Shown piece after piece: positions 30,711 to 37,884 of a stretch of DNA of 37,884 nt (position 1 is the stretch's first letter; the number at the start of each line of letters is the position of its first letter). The stretch is taken from NCBI GenBank assembly GCA_009746045.1, contig RPFO01000195.1, positions 5,001 through 42,884 of the forward strand, in the 5' to 3' direction. This stretch comes from Mesostigma viride (taxonomy: Eukaryota > Streptophyta > Mesostigmatophyceae > Mesostigmatales > Mesostigmataceae). The notes below the pieces were generated by a model. It saw only the letters and a list, made by a program, of their open reading frames with translations, ran no database searches and had not been told where the DNA came from. A program made the translations under genes and the position numbers.

Positions 30711-32867
30711 GAGGGCAAGGTGCGCCCGATCGCCTGCGGTGAGGTGCTCCGCAAGCTCGTGGGCAAAGTGATCTGCCGCCAAAAGGCGCCCGAGCTCCGT
30801 GCCTTTTTCTGCCCGCCCCTCGCAGCGGGTGAGACCTCGGTGGCGGCCCAGCTGGGGGTGACGACTCCAGGCGGGGCGGATATCCTCATCCATTCGGTGC
30901 AGGCCTACCTCGAGGCCCACCCCACCCACGCTGTCGTCAAGGTCGACTGCCACAACGCGTTCAACAGTCTGTCCCGCGCCAGCATGTTTGCGGCCGTCAT
31001 GGAGTCCTTCGAGGACTTGTACGCTTGGACAGCCGTGTGCTACGGCCAGCCCGGCCAACTGGTTCACATCATGGAGGACGGCACTCGCGGCGGCCTGCTG
31101 TCGCGGTCGGGCACCCAGCAAGGGGACCCCCTGGGACCCCTGTACTTTGCCGCCCCCCTCCAGGGTTGCCTCCAAGCGGTCCATGCTGCCCACCCGGCGG
31201 TCGCTATTCAGGCCTACTTGGATGATATCTACCTTCTGGGCCCTGTGCCGGACACCACCGCGGCTCTGCTGGCACTGCAGACCGCGGTGGCCGACATCAA
31301 CCTCCAGTTGACCCTTGCCAAGTGCGCGGTGTACTCGCCCCAAGGTGATTGCTCCGGCTTTCCGCCCCAGCTCTTGGGCCGGGACGAGCGCCTCCATGGG
31401 TTGGATGTCCTCGGCGTTCCGGTTGGCGACCCCGCGTTTGTCATCGATGCTCTGCGGGCCGCCCTCGAGGCACGCACTGAGGTACTGCCCTTGATTGCGC
31501 GCCTTCATGATTCGCAGACCAAGGGTCTGCTTCTGTGGTTTTGCGCTCACCCTCGCGTCGTTCACTGGCTCCGGGGCGCTCTTCCGTCTCAGGTCCGGCT
31601 GGCCGCCGAGGGCCACGACGAACGCATCCAGTCGGCCTTGGCGCAGCTGGTCCCGGGCCCCGACCTCCCGCCACATGCTATTCGCATTGCCTCCCTGCCT
31701 GCACGGATGGGTGGCTGCGGTCTGACTCGTGCCGCCCGGCTGGCCCCAGCAGCCTTTTTGGGCTCCGTCGCTCAGTCGTGGGCGGAAAGCTGCCGGCTCC
31801 TGCCCCTTTTGGCAACGGCAGCGCCTGACCTCCTGGACCCCAGCAGCCCTTTGCCCTTCGTCACCGCCATCCAGGAGGCCTATGCTGAGATCCAGCAGGC
31901 CTGTTCTCCCGTCCGTGCCGCTCAGGCGGTACAGCGCCACCTCCCTCGCGGCACTCCCTCGGTCGCCTCCGTTCAATCTCCCGCCGCATTCCCTGCTCGC
32001 GTCATCGATAAACACCAGAAAACCTACGCGGGTATTCTGCACACGGCTGATTGGATTGCTCTTTTCGCGGACCTCAACGCCCAGGGACGTGCGTGGCTGT
32101 TCTCGCTTTCCTTGCGGAGTGTGGGCTCGGCGTACCTTCGTGCTCTTCCCATGGCCCCCCCATTCGCCTTGGCTCCCAGCCACTACTCGGTGGCGCTCCG
32201 GCACCAGCTATTTGCCCCGCAGCCTCTTGTTCCGGCCGGGCGGCCTTGTGGTAGCTGTGGGCAGCCGCTGGATCCCACGGGGACTCACTACCTTGCCTGC
32301 ATGGGGGGCCAACAGAATCAGAATTGGTATTTGTATTTGCACACTGTCCTCCTGACGGTGGTGCTCGCCATGATTCGGTCGGTTTTCCCCCACGCGAACA
32401 TCCGGTCCGAGGATGCGGATGGCGCTGCCTTCTATTCCCCCAACCACCGGCCTGACATCGTGGTGCTGGACTTTGAGGGGGGTGGCCGGCATCTGCTTAT
32501 TGACGTTTCGGTGGCGCGGCCCTTGGCTCTTAGCCACGTGGCTGGGGCCTCCCTCACGGCAGGTTACACGGCGGACCGGGCGGAGCGGGCCAAGCTCCTG
32601 GCCTACGGCGACGTCGGGCACCATCGTGTGGTGCCCTTTGTCCTGGAGGAGTTTGGGGCCATGGGGCCCCTGACCTCCGCCTTCTTCAAGGAGTGTTGCC
32701 GGCTCCGGGAGGACCGGCTGGACCTGGAGGGCCAGCGGGCCCCATGGTCGGCGCGGACCTGGACGTCATATTGGCGTCAGCGCTTGTCGGTGGCGCTGAC
32801 TCGGGCCATGGCTGACATCATGCTCCGCCGTACGCGGGCTGATTTTGCGGTGCAGCAGGGCTATTAG
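30711..32867 (+). CDS. Retrotransposon ORF, segment 5: reverse transcriptase and endonuclease
   Basis: Uninterrupted for about 718 codons, from PEGKVRPIACGE to TAG 32865-32867. RT motifs are GKVRPIACGE, VKVDCHNAFNSLSR (block A Asp), SRSGTQQGDPLGPLYF (block B) and AYLDDIYLLG (catalytic YLDD near 31212). The C-terminus has a CCHC knuckle, C-x2-C-x9-H-x3-C (CGSCG to HYLAC, near 32245). A PD-(D/E)xK-like endonuclease follows: RPDIVVLDF, then LLIDVSVARP, near 32449-32511. It would nick target DNA and prime reverse transcription from it. The frame is clean over 2.1 kb, so this copy may be young. Confidence 0.85.
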   Translation, partial: EGKVRPIACGEVLRKLVGKVICRQKAPELRAFFCPPLAAGETSVAAQLGVTTPGGADILIHSVQAYLEAHPTHAVVKVDCHNAFNSLSRASMFAAVMESFEDLYAWTAVCYGQPGQLVHIMEDGTRGGLLSRSGTQQGDPLGPLYFAAPLQGCLQAVHAAHPAVAIQAYLDDIYLLGPVPDTTAALLALQTAVADINLQLTLAKCAVYSPQGDCSGFPPQLLGRDERLHGLDVLGVPVGDPAFVIDALRAALEARTEVLPLIARLHDSQTKGLLLWFCAHPRVVHWLRGALPSQVRLAAEGHDERIQSALAQLVPGPDLPPHAIRIASLPARMGGCGLTRAARLAPAAFLGSVAQSWAESCRLLPLLATAAPDLLDPSSPLPFVTAIQEAYAEIQQACSPVRAAQAVQRHLPRGTPSVASVQSPAAFPARVIDKHQKTYAGILHTADWIALFADLNAQGRAWLFSLSLRSVGSAYLRALPMAPPFALAPSHYSVALRHQLFAPQPLVPAGRPCGSCGQPLDPTGTHYLACMGGQQNQNWYLYLHTVLLTVVLAMIRSVFPHANIRSEDADGAAFYSPNHRPDIVVLDFEGGGRHLLIDVSVARPLALSHVAGASLTAGYTADRAERAKLLAYGDVGHHRVVPFVLEEFGAMGPLTSAFFKECCRLREDRLDLEGQRAPWSARTWTSYWRQRLSVALTRAMADIMLRRTRADFAVQQGY

Positions 32868-33015
32868 GTTCCTCCCGTTAGGCGTTTCCATTGGTCTTAT
32901 CGTAGTATAGAGCTTTGACATGGCTCTGTATATAGGTTTATAGCTGGGCGTTTGCTTTGGTTTGAGTGATTTCACTCTGCTGTAAGTAATTATATTTTTA
33001 ATATATATACGAAGT

Positions 33016-33505
33016 ATGGGTCTGCCAAGCCTGACGCAGCCTTGAAATTGGTCGGAAATATGCGGTAGCTCAGGAAAAAAAAGTTGCAGCGGTAATGAAG
33101 AAAGTCGTTCGGTCAAAGTCTTTAGAATACATTTTACCGATGCAATCTTCCATCGTTGTCGATATATCGGCGTGCAAGTGCACCCGCCTGGCCCGAGGTG
33201 GTGTCACGAGGTCCGAGCTACTCGTGGTCCGCATTGATTGCTCTTGATTCTGAGCGAATCTCAACGGGCCAATCAGGTGTCGGGACCTCGGGACACCACC
33301 TAAATTTGGGCCGCAAGTTCTCGGGACCTCGGGACATCGACCTCGGGAACGAAGGCATGCACCCGATGTCACGAGGTCCGGAGAACTTGAACGCAAAATA
33401 ATATACAGATTAAGCTCGACAAGTACTTCTGGACGCACGACGTAGATAATTTGCGTGCCCTCGTGTTTGTTCGTGTTTTTAGGACAGCGGAGTTTGATAG
33501 GATAT
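33016..33505. repeat. CCTCGGGAC inverted repeats in intergenic DNA
   Basis: Several inverted copies of a GGTGTC(A/G)..GGACCTCG-type sequence occur at about 33198-33222, 33277-33298, 33315-33338 and 33366-33391. The last two form an imperfect 26-bp inverted repeat. They lie upstream of the small spliced gene and could be operator-like or mobile-element debris. No gene seen here. Confidence 0.5.
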
Positions 33506-33512
33506 AGCTGCG

Positions 33513-34219
33513 ATGGCTAGCGGCGAACAGCAGCCGCCGGCAGAAATCCATGAACAGTATGGCTCGGATGAACGTGCAGAGCATGCCGAGACAGCCGATG
33601 ATGGCGCTGCTGTAGACGGGAAGGCAGATGAACAACCAAAAGATAAGAAATCAACCGTGTACGTCCGGGGCGCGCTGAATGAGCTTAATAGAATTAATGC
33701 AGCCTCTGATGGCGGTTCGGACGGGGAGCGCGAGCGACCAGGCAAAACTGCATCGCGAGGAAGATCGCAGGTAAATTCCGTAAGAAAACCCCCATGGTTT
33801 GCCCCATTTTCCAAAAAAAATTTCCCCTCGCGGGGGGCGCGTGAAAACTCCGCTCCGCCCGCCCAAAGGCGGCGGGCTCCGCTTTGCCTTTGCCGTTTTC
33901 ACGCGCCCCCCGCGAGGGGTTGTTGTTTAGGGGGTTATCCTGCTTGGGATGTCGACTGCCTGCCTGTATGCTTTCATGAATAGAATCGTAGTTGCAGCTT
34001 CTATGCAATTCAGCTTGCACGAGGCTGCTGCATGGAGGGTACGATGACGTTTGGTGTCGGAGAAAATACGTAACTTTCTTGTTTTGCTTTCTTGTTTTGC
34101 GTGCTATAAATGCTATTGTTTTGCACCAGGCATCATCGGACGCAGTGCCTCGGAGGCGTCTGGTGAAATACCAAATAACAATCTGGAACAAGATGTGTAT
34201 TATGATGACTATTAAGTGA
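33513..34219 (+). CDS. Small spliced gene, acidic N-terminal exon
   Basis: ATG 33513 sits in GCGATGGCT, a reasonable initiation context. Exon 1 (33513-33770) encodes 86 residues rich in Glu, Asp, Ala and Lys (MASGEQQPPAEIHEQYGSDE and later STVYVRGALNELNRINAA). It ends at a consensus donor ATCGCAG|GTAAAT at a codon boundary. A TTTTGCACCAG acceptor at 34129 opens a second exon ending TGA 34217-34219, reading ASSDAVPRRRLVKYQ. The other frame of the same exon reads SASEASGEIPNNNLEQDVYY and ends in TAA nearby; it is equally protein-like but needs a different phase. No family recognised. It could also be the 5-prime part of a transposon gene. Confidence 0.45.
33824..33919. repeat. Perfect 25-bp inverted repeat (hairpin) in the intron
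   Basis: The 25 bases from 33824 (CCCCTCGCGGGGGGCGCG...) are exactly complementary to 33895-33919. Between them is a second nested stem (CCGCCCGCC pairing with GGCGGCGGG). The 96-bp unit lies 53 bp after the splice donor of the small gene. It is either a mini-foldback insertion or a structured RNA segment. Confidence 0.85.
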
Positions 34220-34637
34220 GACATGCATTGTTTTGGACTAGTTGTCTAATTAATGGTATGCGCCTGGGCATCAAACCCAGATGGAATACACATATGCGCA
34301 TACCTGTTTTAATGGTTTGAGACTCACATGTGACTGCATGGTTGACTTAGTAGATCCATGTCATATTTCAGTAAAGAATGTGATGCATGCATGGCTATTT
34401 AGGAATGAAGGCTAGTTGTTTAGCCTTATCAATATTTGGTGTCAAATGCAGTTGTATCTTGTGCCATGCCACTTTGTCACCGTGTCCTGGTGTCATGCAT
34501 GATGCAACAGTGTTCTGAGACGTAGGGCATGTAAGGTTCTTTCTTTTCAGGGGTTCAAAACTAATTATGTTGCCTTGTGCTTGCATTACTCAAGTTAGAG
34601 AAGTGAAAAACGATATCTCCATACATAGCAAGATTCA
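34220..34637. other. Intergenic DNA, no gene seen
   Basis: AT-rich with a few TGCATG words; no supportable frame on either strand. Confidence 0.5.
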
Positions 34638-35033
34638 ATGTCACGGTGTCACGATGTCACGGTGTCACGATGTCACGGTGTCATGATGTCGTGCGGTGTC
34701 ACGTCATGTTGGGCAGCGCTTCAGCTTACATGTGGACATCATGATATCAGTGCTGTACATCACATTACCTTGTGACATCATACAAACTGTGAAATGCTAG
34801 CTAGTGTTGTGATGTCACGGTGTCACGGTGTCACGATGTCACGGTGTCATGATGTCACGGTGTCACGTCATGTTGGGCAGCGCTTTAGCTTACATGTGGA
34901 CATCATGATACCAGTGCTGAACGTCACATTACCATGTGACATCATACAAACTGTGAAATGCTAGTGTTGTGATGTCACGGTGTCACGGTGTCACGGTGTC
35001 ACGGTGTCACGGTGTCACCACATGTTGGGACAC
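34638..35033 (-). repeat. ~165-bp tandem repeat with inverted TGACACCG octamers
   Basis: Two and a half units of a ~165-bp repeat (units near 34638, 34803 and 34966). Each has a GTGTCACGGTGTCACG octamer run and a conserved tail containing CATGTTGGGCAGCGCTT and GACATCATGAT. The octamer is the reverse complement of that at 20643-21155, but the rest of the unit is unrelated. Confidence 0.85.
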
Positions 35034-35199
35034 TGACCTCCATGCTTTGGACCTATGAGAGGCATTAAATAACAATGTTGAAAAAAAACCAATTTGTACT
35101 AGTGCTGTAGTACAAATCCATATTAGGCTAGGGCGGGCTGACATCCCAGGCACCCCCAGTGAACGCCTTGAGATTTGGTTCAGCTCCCAGGCCAAACTA

Positions 35200-36731
35200 T
35201 CAGGGGCCCCTGGCCCGCCCCCCCCGCTTGACCCCGCTGGCCCGCTGCACGCCCTGCGGCCAGCCGAGGCGGCCCCATTGAGCCCCCGCAGGCGCCCACC
35301 AGCGAGACGGACTACCTAGTCCCACCGCTCTCCGGCCCCTTGGTGGACGGCCCCCACGACGAGTGGACTCCCCAGGAATGGGCTGCTGCCATCTCCACCC
35401 TCCGCAATGATGCTGCCATGGGAGTGGACAATATTTCACCGGAGGTGGTTAAGATGCCTGAGCTTGAGCCTTTCCTCCGGGGTGTTTGTGAACCGGATTC
35501 TACGAGATGGCCTCCCCCCGCCGACGTATTGGAAGACCGCTGTCCGGGTCATGCTGTACAAGGGCAAGGGGTCCGCCGCGGATACCGGCAACTACCGCGG
35601 CGTATGCCTCCAAAGCTGCGTGCTGAAAGTCTTCATGCGTCTCCTGCTGAACCGCATGCGCGCCAGCCTCGATCCCCACCTAGGTGAGTCCCAGATGGGC
35701 TTCCGTGTTGGTCGCAATTGTGTTATGGTCACTATTACCGCGCGCCGCCTGATCGAGGAAGTGGGCCGCCTGGCCCCCGGCCTCTTGCCATTGCTATTGA
35801 TCTTCGTGGATTACACCAAGGCATTCGATACGGTTATATGGGACGCCCTGTGGGTGGTCCTTCACCTGTTCCGTGTCCCATCGTACATCGTTGAGATCAT
35901 CCGCCAGTTCTATGAAGGGTCCCAAGCCCAGGTCCGTACCGCCGACGGCGTCACTCCGGCGTTTCCCCTGCACACCGGGGTGTGGCAGGGCTGTGTGCTC
36001 TCCCCATATCTATTCATCATTATGGTGGACTATATTATGCGGCGTGCACAAGCCCGCTTCGCCCGGGTGGAGGGGCGCCCGCCGGGGATCGAGGTCACGG
36101 AGTACGCCAGCTACGGCGGGGTTGACCCACCCTACCGCCTGAGCGATCTGATCTACGCTGATGACACGACACTCGTGGAAACCCCAGAGTCAGCCCAACT
36201 GTGGCTAGACAGCTTATCACTGGAAGCGCGGGCGGTGGGGCTTACATATGATCAGCAAGAAAACGGACGGGTCATGGCCATCGGCTTCCCTGCTGGGATA
36301 GCCCCACCCACCCTCCTCTTGCTAGACGGCAGCCCCGTCCCGGGCCCGGCGACTCGCTTCAAGCTCCTTGGCAGCTGGCTTCCCTCCACGGCCGACGACA
36401 TCAACACCCGCATTGGCCAGGCCTGGGCGGCCCTCCGCCGCCTCGACAGGTTCTGGACCTGTCGCTACCTGAGTGAGCGACGCAAGCGCATTCTGTTCAA
36501 GGCCCTTGTCCTCAGCATCCTCCTTTATGGCTGCGAGGCGTGGACCCTGGACCAGGCGCTGAGCCAGCAGCTTGACGGCACCGTCACTCGAATGCTCCGT
36601 CATATCCTCGGCGTCCGCTATACCAAGAACGCCGCACCCGGGCCGAGCTCTACTGCGAGCTCCCTCTTGTCACCCATACCATCCGACACCGCCGCCTCCT
36701 CTTTGCCGGCCATCTTGCCCGCACAGACCAG
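35200..36731 (+). mobile_element. Truncated second LINE
   Basis: GC-rich coding DNA starts abruptly near 35200, already inside a LINE polyprotein, and stops abruptly at about 36731 after RLLFAGHLARTDQ. Both ends of the element are therefore missing; the 5-prime loss is typical of incomplete reverse transcription. It differs from the element at 27591: its catalytic motif is YADD and no zinc knuckle or RLE is present in the retained part. Confidence 0.75.
35301..36731 (+). pseudogene. LINE reverse transcriptase fragment (YADD)
   Basis: The reading SETDYLVPPLSGPLVDG and AAMGVDNISPEVVK (RT block 1) is in the first frame. Near 35478-35486 (CCGGGGTG) it shifts to FVNRILRDGLPPPTYWKTA. RT blocks follow: KGKGSAADTGNYRGVCLQSC, FVDYTKAFDTV (block A Asp near 35810), GVWQGCVLSPYLF (usual GVRQGC), LIYADDTTL (catalytic YADD near 36154), and the thumb region with RILFKALVLSILLYGCEAW. 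A second shift near 36625-36635 restores TRAELYCELPLVTHTIRHRR and LLFAGHLARTDQ, after which similarity ends. The pattern is that of RTE/L1-like elements; the clade is not settled. It is inactive because of the frameshifts and truncation. Confidence 0.8.
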
Positions 36732-37160
36732 GTGAATACCGATGTGGGCCCTGCCGGGGGCTTAAGACGGGCCAACCAGGTAGACACCTCCTCCTATCAA
36801 AGAGACAACCAGCGCAGGCCAGAAATCGGGAGAATCCGGACCATGGTAGCTCGAGCCTGCCGTTATCTTTTCCGCGTTTTCGAGTCGTTCAGGATGATGA
36901 AGATGAATGGTGATGGAAATGTGTATCCTTGTGCATTGAAATTATGGCTGGCTTACGTGTGGAGCGACTAGATGACCTAGACGGTGGGGCCGGAAACAGC
37001 ATGCTTGATCAGGGCGTGTGTTTCGAGCCTAACTGGCCGGGAGTGTCTAGTGGTGAGCACCATTGCTGCGATCGCTCTCCCACCATTTACGAGGAAATAC
37101 CCGCAAATGGAAAACCACTGAAAAGGTCTAGCTAGTCAGTCATCACGTTAGCCATGCCAT
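36732..37160. other. Intergenic DNA after the LINE fragment
   Basis: A short frame (NTDVGPAGGLRRANQVDTSS..., 36732-36971) follows the LINE break but has no recognisable content. Nothing else is seen. Confidence 0.4.
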
Positions 37161-37675
37161 GATTCCAAACGTCCAAGAACTGCACACGGTGCAAAGGCAA
37201 AAAAGCCGGAGGACAGCACTTTCAAATGTGCGGCGGGAACCAAAAGCCCGCGGATGCCAGAAAACATCGTGTTGCGGCAGCGACGCGACGATGTGGACAA
37301 CGAATCCAGTGCCAAGCTCGGAACGGCCGCAAAGGAGATCTGGCATCACAGGGTTCAGATGTGCGGAGATACTATGCGATCCAGCCGGTCCACGACCTGT
37401 TTGTAGAGCTTGTGCCAAGGGGCAGCACCGAACAGATGTGGGTGACGTTGCAAAAAACATCGGACTTGACGGAGCATAATGGCTCGGTCATAGTCTTTGA
37501 CCATAAACGCTGCAAGAGTTCAATCCTATGGCAGGGTCCCCTTGTGTCCCATCGCAACCCACTGGCAAACTTGCCGCGCGCCGGGCACCGGCGCGGCGCG
37601 ACCCGGACCTATGTGACACAACTGCTTGAAGACGCAGGGCTTCTGGGACTATCCGTACTCGCGCCGCTCGCATGA
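37161..37675 (+). CDS. Unrecognised protein with a C2HC-like knuckle
   Basis: The frame is open from after TGA 37160 to TGA 37673-37675, with the first ATG at 37226. Upstream of the ATG the same frame encodes KNCTRCKGKKAGGQHFQMC, a C-x2-C-x9-H-x3-C knuckle-like motif, so the coding part probably begins at an acceptor near 37160-37178. The rest contains RRYYAIQPVHDLFVELVPRG and SVIVFDHKRCKSSILWQG, which look like a folded domain. Right after the stop, another frame gives MIDKEKWAAICDKHLPEGV, so the gene may continue after a frameshift or intron. No family recognised; it could be part of a mobile element cut off by the window end. Confidence 0.35.
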
Positions 37676-37884
37676 TTGACAAGGAGAAATGGGCTGCCAT
37701 CTGCGATAAGCACCTCCCCGAGGGGGTATTGTCCTGTTTTTCTCCCCACGGGCCCCGCGGCCCGTTGCTAGCCAGGGTAGGTCCGCAGGTGGAGGTTATT
37801 GGGTCCTGAGGATAGCCGCTACACTACCGCCTCGTCTGCCATTACAAACGTAGAGGACAGCTCGGATGAGGATTACATCCCCAT
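37676..37884 (+). other. Possible continuation of the last gene
   Basis: An open segment reading IDKEKWAAICDKHLPEGVLS overlaps the previous stop in another frame. At the window end the bases after an ACGTAG read DSSDEDYIP, an acidic stretch that could be a following exon. Neither is proven. Confidence 0.2.

Larger units (their letters stand above)
27591..33015 (+). mobile_element. Non-LTR retrotransposon with RLE, PHD and RING domains
   Basis: A GC-rich element with a 5-prime leader of about 120 bp (C/G runs forming GGGGGGCTGCCGCCCCCC hairpins) and a broken polyprotein of about 1,700 residues. It ends in an AT-rich 3-prime tail near 33000. Domain order is PHD finger, unknown region, RING-H2, two zinc knuckles, reverse transcriptase, CCHC knuckle and restriction-like endonuclease. 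The single polyprotein with N-terminal fingers and a C-terminal endonuclease places it with R2/NeSL/Utopia-type LINEs rather than APE-type LINEs. The exact 3-prime end and target-site duplication are not determined. Confidence 0.8.

Noticed and set aside
30555-32204. 549-codon minus-strand open frame opposite the reverse transcriptase
   Set aside because: It is antisense to an RT with all motifs in place; GC-rich third positions leave the opposite strand free of stops. It shows no domain.

Overview
This is a repeat-dominated stretch of a eukaryotic nuclear genome. The evidence is spliceosomal introns with GT-AG ends that join reading frames cleanly, non-LTR retrotransposons, DDE-type transposase genes and long tandem arrays. 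No rRNA gene, convincing tRNA gene, CRISPR array or bacterial-style operon is visible. The lineage cannot be fixed from the sequence. The mix of very GC-rich retroelement coding DNA in an AT-richer background and transposases with short introns would suit an alga or other protist, but that is inference.

Layout. 1-1759: non-coding, with a foldback element at 575-1159. 1760-14834: one giant inverted-repeat (palindromic) unit of about 13 kb. Its arms hold, from outside inward, a diverged outer segment with the same reading frame in both arms, an outward-facing G-box/TATA pair, a 30-bp GCATGC-rich minisatellite and an AT-rich spacer. They end in an ~70-bp minisatellite of more than 100 units, which changes orientation once near 5650. 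A 586-bp element with terminal inverted repeats sits in the left arm only; the right arm preserves its empty site.

14835-20000: AT-rich and GC-palindrome repeats leading into a three-exon DDE-type transposase gene (16635-19985) with one probable frameshift in a G-run. 20643-21155: 163-bp tandem repeat with an internal TGACACCG octamer array. 21443-22570, minus strand: a second DDE-type transposase fragment, which I relate to the DUF7869-like family. 22876-25687: a diverged tandem triplication and minus-strand exon-like ORFs of unknown function.

25721-27590: exactly eleven 170-bp satellite units that abut a GC-rich non-LTR retrotransposon (27591 to about 33015). This element encodes a PHD finger, a RING-H2 finger, two further zinc knuckles, a reverse transcriptase and a restriction-like endonuclease, spread over several frames that change at C-runs. 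33513-34219: a small spliced host-like gene with a hairpin in its intron. 34638-35033: a second TGACACCG-type array in the opposite orientation. 35200-36731: a truncated second LINE of a different type (YADD reverse transcriptase). The last kilobase holds an unrecognised reading frame.

Most interesting are the giant palindrome with conserved twin ORFs and mirrored promoters, the PHD+RING retrotransposon abutting a satellite array, the shared GC-palindrome motif in the upstream repeats and introns of the first transposase gene, and the recurrence of ~163-174 bp periods in four unrelated arrays.
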